From: a virus
IMG/VR virus record: IMGVR_UViG_3300020411_000116
Coordinates: 1 to 21,240 of that record
Length of the DNA stretch: 21,240 nt
Reading direction: 5' to 3' (one strand)
This document shows, in pieces, positions 15,319 through 21,180 of the stretch; position 1 is the first letter of the stretch; every line of letters begins with the position of its first letter. The position numbers were made by a program, and so were the translations under genes. Under the pieces are notes generated by a model, which was given only the letters and a program-made list of their open reading frames with translations, made no database searches and was not told where the DNA came from.

Positions 15319-15491
15319 ATATTACTTCAGCAAAATATTACAAAGACAGTTTAACAGATAAAGTATCTGGAGTTCATGCGACTATAGATGGTCAAGTGTG
15401 GAATGTACCACTAGATTCTGATAATACTCATTATGCAGAAATTCTAAAACAAGTAGAAGATGGAACATTAACCATAGAGGACGCAGACTAA
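15315..15491 (+). CDS. Small conserved 58-residue protein of the fibre region
   Basis: An ATG overlapping the preceding stop (ATGA) opens a 58-residue frame that ends on a TAA sharing one base with the next ATG. This exact fit on both sides argues that it is a real gene. The sequence has a start MNITSAKYYKDS, a strand GVHATIDGQVWNVPLD and a closing part NTHYAEILKQVEDG followed by TIEDAD. The pattern V-P-x-D-x-x-N-x-x-Y-x-x-I-x-x-(W/Q)-V-x-x-G-x-x-x-x-(D/E)-A is seen in small proteins encoded among fibre genes of many aquatic phages. Function is unknown; a fibre attachment or assembly aid is a guess from position. Confidence 0.72.
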   Translation: MNITSAKYYKDSLTDKVSGVHATIDGQVWNVPLDSDNTHYAEILKQVEDGTLTIEDAD

Positions 15492-16258
15492 TGCCTTTTA
15501 TCGGACAAGCTCCAGCTTCTGAGGTAGCTGACGGAAGTATAACCTCAAGCAAGTTAGCTAACGATTCTGTGGCTGCTGCTAAGATAGCTGATGAAGCTGT
15601 TGATGAAGCCAGAATGCAAATTAGCAACGCTGGCACAAACGGACAGTTTTTAAGTAAACAATCTGGAAATACAGGAGGTCTTACTTGGGCGACAGTTTCA
15701 ACTACTCCATCGGCGGGTGAAATAATTGAGACACTTACAGGTCAGTGCGATGGAAGGCAAGTAACTGTCGGCTCTGGCACATACACGTTAACCGATGTAA
15801 CCACGCAGCAAATTTTAACTACTTCACATGCAGACATAACTGGAAGCTCTATTTCATACACTCCACCTACCGGAACAAAATATTTACTTTACCGTTTTGG
15901 GTTCAAATATGACTCAACCGAGCTTGTGGGTTTAGGACATTTTAGAATACAAGTTGACGGAAACACTGTAGAACCTTCTCAGAAAAGTTTTGCTGGGGGT
16001 AACGCTTGGGAAGCTAGTGCCGGAGAAATGTACGCTGTCATGGAGTACGTCTTTAATCTGAATGTCGGATCAACTGATACCTCAGAAGGTGAGTTTAATG
16101 GCTGGACAGGTGCAAAAACAATAAAAGTCACTGGACGAGATTACACTGACACACAGGGCGGCAGATGTCACATGAATACCTATTGGGATGGAAGCGGTGC
16201 CAGCGGAACTGCTGCTAATCCTATAAAGCCAATGTTATACATACAGGCGATAGCGTAG
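15491..16258 (+). CDS. Tail fibre protein with MPFIG-type N-terminal anchor
   Basis: A 255-residue protein. It begins with MPFIGQAPA, the same anchor motif as the next gene (MPFIGKQPA), then the fibre-linker stretch GSITSSKLANDSVAAAKIAD and a short NGQFLSKQSGNTGGLTW segment that marks the transition in many marine phage fibres. The C-terminal 150 residues (GTYTLTDVTTQQILTTSHAD onward) form a beta-rich head with HFRIQVDGNTVEPS and the closing ANPIKPMLYIQAIA. Overall this is an anchor, a thin coil or shaft, and a globular tip presumed to bind the host. Its ATG overlaps the stop of the 58-residue gene. The tip domain resembles fibre tips of marine phages but I cannot name its fold. Confidence 0.65.
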   Translation: MPFIGQAPASEVADGSITSSKLANDSVAAAKIADEAVDEARMQISNAGTNGQFLSKQSGNTGGLTWATVSTTPSAGEIIETLTGQCDGRQVTVGSGTYTLTDVTTQQILTTSHADITGSSISYTPPTGTKYLLYRFGFKYDSTELVGLGHFRIQVDGNTVEPSQKSFAGGNAWEASAGEMYAVMEYVFNLNVGSTDTSEGEFNGWTGAKTIKVTGRDYTDTQGGRCHMNTYWDGSGASGTAANPIKPMLYIQAIA

Positions 16259-16267
16259 GAGAACTAA

Positions 16268-17818
16268 ATGCCATTCATAGGAAAACAGCCAGCCCACGGA
16301 AACAGGACGCTTTTAGATAGCATCACGACTTCAGCGACAGCGACGTATACGCTGCAAAAGAGCAGTGCTACCTTTACAGCAGCAAGTGCTGAATCGCTTA
16401 TCGTTTCGCTCAACGGAGTTATCCAAGCACCGATATCAGCCTACACTTTAGCCAGCAACAATACTCAAATTGTCTTTGCAAGTGCGCTAACAAGTAGCGA
16501 TGTGATTGATTTTATCATTTCGGTTTCAGACGCTGCTTTGCCGATTGGAACACCCTCAGATTCAACCGTCACATCTGCAAAGATTGTAGACGGAAGTGTC
16601 ACGGTTGATAAGCTGGCCGCTGGCACAATTAAAACGCCGTCAGCTTATAGTGTTGCAGTAGGAACAAATGCACTTGTTGATGGCAGTCTTTCAGGTAGCT
16701 ATAACGTGGCTGTCGGAGTTGATTCCTTAAAAGAAAATGAAAATGGTGCGTACAATACTGCCGTAGGTGCCAGTACGTTAAAAACGCAAACGTCGGCAAG
16801 TTACAACACGTCGGTGGGTTATGCTGCGGGGGCAGCAATAACAACAGGGGGTTATAATTGTCTGTACGGATACCTTTCTGGAAACGATTTAACTGATGGG
16901 GTGTCGAACAATCTTATAGGTGCGTTTTCGGGTGAATTCGCAACGTCGGCAAGTTACAGTAATGCTCACGGCTATGCAGCGTTATATAAATTAACCACAG
17001 GGAATCACAATTCTGCATTTGGGCAACAGTCGTTGCATGAAAACACTACAGGGCATTCTAATTCAGGATTTGGAAATTACAGTCTTTATAGCAACACAGA
17101 AGGATTTTTAGGAACGGCAGTTGGTTATGCTGCTTTATATGGTAATACCGACGGTGATTACAACACGGCGGTAGGAGTCCAAGCGGGATATACCAATAGT
17201 ACAGGTTACAACCAAGTTTTCCTCGGAGGATATGCGGGATATGCCGCCACTACAGGGAACTCAAATCTTTGTGTGGGCTATGTCTCAGGATATGGAATCA
17301 CTTCAGGGTCAAACAATATTTGCGTCGGAACTTCGTCTGGCAGAGCTACAGCCCCTTCTGGCAACATTACAACAGGTAGCAACCAAGTATGCATTGGTGA
17401 TAACAGTATTACTGATGCTTTTATAAAGGTGGCTTGGACTACTGGCTCAGATGAAAGAGACAAAGCAGAGATAACCGACTTCACACACGGATTGTCTTGG
17501 ATCAACAAAATGCGCCCAGTTACTTATAAATGGGACATGCGCTCTGACTATTTAGATGAAGATGACGAAGAGCAAGACATCACCAAAGTAACTCGTGACG
17601 GCTCAAAGAAAAAGAGCAAAATACATATTGGTCTTATCGCACAAGAAGTTTTAGAAATCGAAAAGGCAGATAATTTTGCAACCACTACAGACAATGAGCT
17701 TCTTGTATCTTCAAATGCAGATAGGACTGCAATCGGTCTTCAATACGAGCGAGTTGTACCTGTCTTAATTAACGCAATCAAGGAGCTAGAAGCTCGAATC
17801 AAAGTGCTGGAGGGCTAG
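16268..17818 (+). CDS. Tail fibre with YadA-like repeats and S74 intramolecular chaperone
   Basis: A 516-residue protein with an AGGAG site 7 bases upstream. Domains: MPFIGKQPA anchor (1-10); a beta domain with SLNGVIQAPISAYTLASNN (about 45-65); linker SAKIVDGSVTVDKLA (about 104-118); about fourteen repeats of mostly 17 residues (about 130-375), each with a N-x-(A/S)-(V/F)-G turn such as YNTAVG, SNSGFG and SNNICVG, like the head repeats of YadA adhesins. A C-terminal S74 chaperone from residue 394 to the end has SDERDK, GLSWINKMRPVTYKW, IGLIAQEV, LQYERVVPVLINAIKELEAR. Ser394 and Lys399 have the Ser-x4-Lys spacing of the self-cleavage dyad, so a fragment of about 123 residues should be released after trimer folding. 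Receptor unknown. Confidence 0.82.
   Translation: MPFIGKQPAHGNRTLLDSITTSATATYTLQKSSATFTAASAESLIVSLNGVIQAPISAYTLASNNTQIVFASALTSSDVIDFIISVSDAALPIGTPSDSTVTSAKIVDGSVTVDKLAAGTIKTPSAYSVAVGTNALVDGSLSGSYNVAVGVDSLKENENGAYNTAVGASTLKTQTSASYNTSVGYAAGAAITTGGYNCLYGYLSGNDLTDGVSNNLIGAFSGEFATSASYSNAHGYAALYKLTTGNHNSAFGQQSLHENTTGHSNSGFGNYSLYSNTEGFLGTAVGYAALYGNTDGDYNTAVGVQAGYTNSTGYNQVFLGGYAGYAATTGNSNLCVGYVSGYGITSGSNNICVGTSSGRATAPSGNITTGSNQVCIGDNSITDAFIKVAWTTGSDERDKAEITDFTHGLSWINKMRPVTYKWDMRSDYLDEDDEEQDITKVTRDGSKKKSKIHIGLIAQEVLEIEKADNFATTTDNELLVSSNADRTAIGLQYERVVPVLINAIKELEARIKVLEG
16649..17420 (+). repeat. YadA-like 17-residue (51-base) repeats in the S74 fibre
   Basis: About fourteen consecutive units, twelve of exactly 17 residues, such as GYAALYKLTTGNHNSAF, GQQSLHENTTGHSNSGF and GYAALYGNTDGDYNTAV. 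The last one carries a 6-residue insert. The Gly at unit start and the N-x-A-V at unit end are conserved. They form a predicted left-handed beta-roll shaft. Limits are approximate. Confidence 0.65.
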
Positions 17819-17820
17819 CC

Positions 17821-18600
17821 ATGCGAATAATCGGACTAATATTAGTCGTTTTTTTAACAGGTTGTCAGACAGCGGGGCAGGAATATTATGCTGCTGTAGA
17901 AAAGGTAGCAATCGCACAAGCACAGGCACAGCAAGCCAAAGCAGATGCGCTTTTAGAAGCAATAAAAAGCGGAGATTCGTCAGCCAGTGGGTCTGCTGTG
18001 ATGGCATTAGCACTCATGCAGTCGCCTCAAACACAGGTAATCCCGCAACGATCCGCAGCTTTGGAATACACGAAATCAATATTGCCAATCGTCGGCTCCC
18101 TCGGAGCCATGTGGATTAGTGCAGATGCTTCTAAATCAACCAGTAGACATGCAATGCAGTCTAACTTGGCGAGAATAAATCAGGAAGGCCAGAAAACGAC
18201 AGCACTATATGATTTATTGGGATCGAATAATGAGAATATGCTTACCCTCGGTTTAGGCTCTTATGAAGCAATTAATGTAGCTGGTCAACAATCAGTTGAC
18301 CTCGGTTTAGGTTTGGGCTTGGCAAGCATTAATGGAAGCACAGGTGGAGGCGATAATTCTGCCGTCTTGGATGCCATAAACAACATAAATTATGCCAGTA
18401 ACTTTCAAAGTATTTTGGATGCCATTGGCGGCATAACAGTTCCTAACTATGACTCTCAGTTAGATAACATACTTAATAAAATACAAGACGCAAACACCGT
18501 ATGGGTGGCTGGCGTGAACTGTGTCAACAATCAAACATCAGGCCAGATTGGTGTAGGTGGAATTAATACAGCCCTTCCTGTTTGTCCAAGTGTAGACTAA
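17821..18600 (+). CDS. Phage-encoded lipoprotein of unknown function
   Basis: A 259-residue protein with a classical lipoprotein signal peptide: Arg2, a hydrophobic run (IIGLILVVF) and the lipobox LTGC with the acylated Cys at residue 15, followed by Gln, which would favour the outer membrane. The mature part has an Ala/Gln-rich coiled coil (residues 20-50, AQAQAQQAKADALLEA), a short hydrophobic stretch (SILPIVGSLGAMWISADA), a Gly/Leu-rich region (about 145-170) and a C-terminal part with two Cys (GVNCVNNQ and PVCPSVD) that could form a disulfide. Ribosome-binding site GGAGGG lies in the last codons of the previous fibre. It stands at the border of fibre and lysis genes. Roles such as superinfection exclusion or lysis helper are possible; it is much longer than typical outer-membrane spanins. 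Confidence 0.72.
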   Translation: MRIIGLILVVFLTGCQTAGQEYYAAVEKVAIAQAQAQQAKADALLEAIKSGDSSASGSAVMALALMQSPQTQVIPQRSAALEYTKSILPIVGSLGAMWISADASKSTSRHAMQSNLARINQEGQKTTALYDLLGSNNENMLTLGLGSYEAINVAGQQSVDLGLGLGLASINGSTGGGDNSAVLDAINNINYASNFQSILDAIGGITVPNYDSQLDNILNKIQDANTVWVAGVNCVNNQTSGQIGVGGINTALPVCPSVD

Positions 18601-18848
18601 TGGCTTTGCATACAATAGACAGTGCTGAGTTAGAGAAGATGCTAGAAAAAGCATCTTGCAGAGGTGCTGAGATGGCATTGGCAAATGTTGGTTTGACTGA
18701 TGACCAAGCTATACACGATATTCGTGACTTGAGAGATTTGCTTGATACGTTCAAAGACATAAAACGCTCTATTATCAAATCTGCTGCAAGCCTAATAACC
18801 GCTGCTGTGCTCGGATTAATTGCTGCATCAGTGTGGTTTCACAAATAA
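18600..18848 (+). CDS. Small membrane protein, DUF6127-like
   Basis: An 82-residue protein whose ATG shares one base with the lipoprotein stop. Its centre, with GLTDDQAIHDIRDLRDLLDT (about 33-52), matches my memory of a family from alphaproteobacterial phages and gene transfer agents (G-L-x-D-(D/E)-x-A-x-x-D-(I/L)-R-x-L-R-x-L-L). A C-terminal transmembrane segment (about 61-80, ASLITAAVLGLIAASVWF) follows a basic helix, which suggests a short tail-anchored protein with the N-terminal part in the cytoplasm. These proteins are found near holin and endolysin genes, so a link to lysis is suspected but unproven. A longer frame starting 18 bases upstream would use a non-ATG codon inside the lipoprotein gene and is less likely. 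Confidence 0.65.
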   Translation: MALHTIDSAELEKMLEKASCRGAEMALANVGLTDDQAIHDIRDLRDLLDTFKDIKRSIIKSAASLITAAVLGLIAASVWFHK

Positions 18849-18912
18849 ATGTCACAGGAGTGCATGAAATCTTATTTCTTTTCAATATCACGCCCACGGA
18901 TGAGATTGACTG

Positions 18913-19428
18913 ATGGCTGTAGCAGAGATAATGGCAATCATGTCAACGATAAACGCAGCAGCGGCAGCAATCAACAAGGTCGCCGGAACGTGTTCAGACG
19001 TAGAGACTATTGGGGCTTTTGTGGGCAAGCTTGGGCAAGCGCAGATAGACCTTCAGGTATACAAAAATAAACGTGGAAACAATCTATCACAAGAAGAACA
19101 TATTCAACTGGCTCTCGCTAAGAAAGCTTATGATGACAAGATGGCAGAAATCAAAGACCTGTTTTACTGGTCTGGAAATGCTCACATTTGGGACAACATG
19201 CAGATTGAAATGGCAAATGCTAGGAAAAGACGAATTGCCGAGATTAAAGCAAAAGCAGAAGCCAGAAGAAAAGCTATTAAATTTGCAGCTTATGGATTTC
19301 TCGGATTGCTCGTTGCGGTTGCGGGCTTTATTGTTTTATTTCTTGGGATTAGAGCTTATGCCGAAGAGGTCGCTTGGTGGACTAATAACCTGTCAGGGAT
19401 TGCTTACTGGGTGGGGATTCGCTGGTGA
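18913..19428 (+). CDS. Membrane protein with coiled coil, marine-phage conserved, unknown
   Basis: A 171-residue protein. The N-terminal part (MAVAEIMAIMSTINAAAAAI) is Ala-rich helical, followed by GAFVGKLGQAQIDLQVYKNK and the motif SQEEHIQLALAKKAYDDKMA, then IKDLFYWSGNAHIWDNM and a strongly basic helix (ANARKRRIAEIKAKAEARRK). One transmembrane segment lies at about 123-147 (KFAAYGFLGLLVAVAGFIVL) and a short Trp-rich end at 155-171 would lie outside. The order S-x-E-x-x-x-x-x-x-(A/M)-A-K-x-K-A, (I/L)-x-D-x-(F/I)-x-(Y/W), then R-K-R-R recalls a family repeatedly seen beside lysis genes in marine phages. Function is unknown. A 64-base gap separates it from the gene upstream; the next gene overlaps by 4 bases. 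Confidence 0.65.
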   Translation: MAVAEIMAIMSTINAAAAAINKVAGTCSDVETIGAFVGKLGQAQIDLQVYKNKRGNNLSQEEHIQLALAKKAYDDKMAEIKDLFYWSGNAHIWDNMQIEMANARKRRIAEIKAKAEARRKAIKFAAYGFLGLLVAVAGFIVLFLGIRAYAEEVAWWTNNLSGIAYWVGIRW

Positions 19429-19655
19429 TACGAGTAATGGCATTTATGCTAATCGTTATAGTGGACGGAGAAAAAATTGAAAATCCAGCTTGGAAGTTTA
19501 AAAGTATCTACTCTTGTAACAGATTTGCGAGAGCGATTGAATCGGGCGATATTGCGTATTCGTTCAGAGCTGCGAGCTATCAAGCTAAAATTACAGCTTA
19601 TTGTGTCCCGAAACAAGTTCTTGTTAACCGAGAAAATCCAGAATTTCAGGACTAG
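19425..19655 (+). CDS. Small exported protein with N-terminal hydrophobic segment
   Basis: A 76-residue protein starting with GTG that overlaps the previous stop (GTGA); an internal ATG at 19437 is an alternative start and gives 72 residues. The first 15 residues are hydrophobic (VMAFMLIVIV), behaving as a signal or anchor sequence. The rest has a pair of Cys (residues about 30 and 60, in IYSCNRFARAIE and TAYCVPKQVL) and ends PEFQD. The pattern hydrophobic start, S-x-x-C-x-x-F-A, then C-V-P-x-x-(V/L) recalls small proteins that sit beside the preceding gene in other marine phages. It is probably in the periplasm or inner membrane with one disulfide. It might be part of a spanin-like pair; that is a guess. 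Confidence 0.6.
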   Translation: MIRVMAFMLIVIVDGEKIENPAWKFKSIYSCNRFARAIESGDIAYSFRAASYQAKITAYCVPKQVLVNRENPEFQD

Positions 19656-19658
19656 AAA

Positions 19659-20036
19659 ATGAGCTTACTTACATCTCTTATCAGCCCAGTTACGAACCTA
19701 GCCGGAACTTATTTAAAAAACAAACACGAACAAGGTCAGGCTAAACATCAAGCCAAAATGCAAGTGATTCAGAACACTGCTACGTGGGAAGACAAGATGG
19801 CAGATGCTTCTGGATCAAGCTGGAAAGACGAATTTTGGACAATAGTTTTAGCCTTGCCCATATTTATGGTGGGATATGCGATTGCCTTTGATGATGTTGA
19901 AGTAATGGATCGAGTTCATGCTGGATTTGAAGCCTTGTCAGGGTTGCCGGAATACTATCAGTACCTCTTATTTTTAGCGGTCAGTGCGAGCTTTGGGATC
20001 CGAGGCGCAGACAAACTAATGAAGCTAAGAAAATGA
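19659..20036 (+). CDS. Holin, three-TM GTA type
   Basis: A 125-residue protein of a family known from gene transfer agents and marine phages (Holin of 3TMs). It has a short N-terminal hydrophobic part (MSLLTSLISPVTNLAGTYL), a charged helical middle (KNKHEQGQAKHQAKMQ), the conserved motif WEDKMADASGSSWKDEFW, a transmembrane segment (about 60-78, TIVLALPIFMVGYAIAF), and a second one (about 100-118, YQYLLFLAVSASFGIRGAD). The middle loop includes GFEALSGLPEYYQYLL, again conserved. Holins form the lesions in the inner membrane that start lysis and let endolysin reach the cell wall. It overlaps the next gene by 4 bases (ATGA), and the endolysin follows one gene later, which fits the role. Confidence 0.75.
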   Translation: MSLLTSLISPVTNLAGTYLKNKHEQGQAKHQAKMQVIQNTATWEDKMADASGSSWKDEFWTIVLALPIFMVGYAIAFDDVEVMDRVHAGFEALSGLPEYYQYLLFLAVSASFGIRGADKLMKLRK

Positions 20037-20353
20037 CACCAAAAACTTTAGAGCCTTCATCGAAATACGCAGCCTATGATTTAGATCAAGATGGGGTTGT
20101 AACTGATGCTGAGATGTCACGTTCAAAAGAGATGTTGGAATTGGAACTAAGAGAAGAGAAATCAGAAGCGCAAAAACAAATGGCTTGGGTGGCTATGATG
20201 GCGATGATTGGATTTTCGGTTGCCTTATTTACTCCCTTGGTAAGCGAAAGTCGAGTTGCTGCTCTAGCAGATTTATTAGGTTTATTTTATATCGCTCAAA
20301 CAGGAGTGATTGGCGCATATATGGGAGTTAGTGCGTGGATGTCTAGGAAATAA
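20033..20353 (+). CDS. EF-hand membrane protein of the lysis cassette
   Basis: A 106-residue protein between holin and endolysin. Residues 16-27 read DLDQDGVVTDAE, a complete EF-hand loop (Asp at 1, 3 and 5, Gly at 6, Val at 8, Thr at 9, Glu at 12). A charged helix follows (MLELELREEKSEAQKQ), then two hydrophobic segments at about 48-68 (MAWVAMMAMIGFSVALFTPL) and 76-100 (LADLLGLFYIAQTGVIGAYM). It therefore looks like a two-TM membrane protein with a calcium-binding-like N-terminal head, probably in the cytoplasm by charge distribution. I know of similar proteins in marine phages but not of a proven role. A holin partner, antiholin or a second holin are the natural hypotheses. Coupled to the holin gene by ATGA overlap. 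Confidence 0.7.
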   Translation: MTPKTLEPSSKYAAYDLDQDGVVTDAEMSRSKEMLELELREEKSEAQKQMAWVAMMAMIGFSVALFTPLVSESRVAALADLLGLFYIAQTGVIGAYMGVSAWMSRK

Positions 20354-20355
20354 AA

Positions 20356-20748
20356 ATGAGTTACTTTTCTGAAGACGAGCTGAGATGTCAATGCGGGTGT
20401 GGTGTCTACAAGTTTGACGAAGGGATGCTCAAAGTAATAAATCTAATCAGGGAAAAAGTAGGACAGCCATTACCCATTAGTTCTGGCTACAGATGCCTAA
20501 AACACCCTATCGAAGCAGCTAAAATAGCCTCTGGACGCTCTGTAAAGCGATATGGCGCACATACGACAGGAAGAGCAGTAGATATAGCTGTAAGAGGTAA
20601 AATCGCCCTACAAGTGATACAGGAGGCACAGAAGCCCTATGCCTCAATCCAGAGAATAGGTATTAACCAGAAAGGTGATAGAAGGTTTATTCATTTGGAC
20701 AATGCAGACGAAATAGGTTACCCGTCCCCAGCAATCTGGAGCTATTAA
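20356..20748 (+). CDS. Endolysin, peptidase M15 type (D-Ala-D-Ala / L-Ala-D-Glu peptidase)
   Basis: A 130-residue zinc peptidase of the M15_3 family that cleaves peptidoglycan stem peptides. Visible: the N-terminal Cys cluster CQCGCG (Cys11, 13, 15), the core motif ISSGYRC (residues 41-47), then zinc ligands His69 and Asp76 in GAHTTGRAVDI and His113 in FIHLD. The length is typical of a single-domain endolysin with no cell-wall-binding domain, as usual for phages of Gram-negative hosts. No signal peptide is present, so release depends on the holin. The start is the ATG at 20356, two bases after the previous stop, with AGGA about 8 bases upstream. Its stop overlaps the nuclease start (TAATG). 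Confidence 0.87.
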   Translation: MSYFSEDELRCQCGCGVYKFDEGMLKVINLIREKVGQPLPISSGYRCLKHPIEAAKIASGRSVKRYGAHTTGRAVDIAVRGKIALQVIQEAQKPYASIQRIGINQKGDRRFIHLDNADEIGYPSPAIWSY

Positions 20749-21125
20749 TGAAGTCAAAGCTTTGGTTCTATAGAGGTATCTGTGAGCGAGTTATCGACGG
20801 CGATACCATCGTTTTTAGTGCAGAATTAGGATTTGATGTCGTGTTGACAAGCCAGAGAATGAGGCTAGCTGGTATCAATACCCCAGAGTCCAGAACAAGA
20901 AACAAAGAAGAGAAGGTTCTAGGTCTTGCTGCGAAAGAAAGATTGATGGAGTTGCTACCAGTTGGTGAAAAGTTTATTTTTCACAGCTTAGGGTTTGGCA
21001 AGTTTGGTCGAACTCTAGGAATACCATTCTATGAAAACAAATCAATTTGTCAGATCCTAATCGATGAGGGTCATGCTCGACCTTACTCCGGTGGAAAGCG
21101 AGAACCTTGGATTTCACAGTCTTAA
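20748..21125 (+). CDS. Staphylococcal-nuclease-like (TNase) protein
   Basis: A 125-residue OB-fold nuclease of the SNase family, which cuts DNA and RNA with calcium. Motifs: VIDGDT (Asp17, Asp19), MRLAGINTPE with Arg39 and Glu47, and GKFGR with Arg88, then LIDEGHARPYSGGKREPW. Compared with the Staphylococcus enzyme, Asp19/Asp21, Arg35, Glu43 and Arg87 all have counterparts, but the calcium ligand Asp40 is replaced by Asn44; other phage and bacterial members also carry this INTPE form, so activity is likely. There is no signal peptide. It is the last gene of the + strand operon, coupled to the endolysin by TAATG. Possible roles are host DNA breakdown, nucleotide supply or damage to competing DNA. 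Confidence 0.82.
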   Translation: MKSKLWFYRGICERVIDGDTIVFSAELGFDVVLTSQRMRLAGINTPESRTRNKEEKVLGLAAKERLMELLPVGEKFIFHSLGFGKFGRTLGIPFYENKSICQILIDEGHARPYSGGKREPWISQS

Positions 21126-21142
21126 ATCTTTAAAATCCAAAC

Positions 21143-21171
21143 TGGTTAAAATTTAACCAAAAGCCTTTTTT
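21143..21171 (+). terminator. AT-rich palindrome with T-run, candidate end of late operon
   Basis: TGGTTAA (21143-21149) and TTAACCA (21153-21159) form a 7-bp stem with a 3-base loop, 18 bases after the nuclease stop. A run of six T (21166-21171) follows after a 6-base spacer. Stem stability is low and the T-run is not adjacent, so this is a weak candidate; on the opposite strand the stem is also followed by T-rich sequence. It could instead be a protein-binding palindrome. Confidence 0.4.
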
Positions 21172-21180
21172 ATGTAAATA

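Noticed and set aside
17786-18013. 75-residue - strand frame and + strand frame 17862-18119
   Set aside because: Both overlap the lipoprotein gene, which has a clear lipobox and proper ribosome-binding site.
18849-19070. 73-residue + strand frame starting right after the DUF6127-like gene
   Set aside because: It overlaps the coiled-coil membrane protein gene for 150 bases in another frame, and its protein is Arg/Ser/Gly-rich low-quality sequence typical of an out-of-frame translation. Only its first part with a GGAG site was worth noting.
19073-19480. 135-residue + strand frame overlapping the membrane protein gene
   Set aside because: Frame-shifted reading of the 18913-19428 gene; composition is Lys/Leu/Trp-rich without motif, while the other frame has a clear TM segment and family-like motifs.
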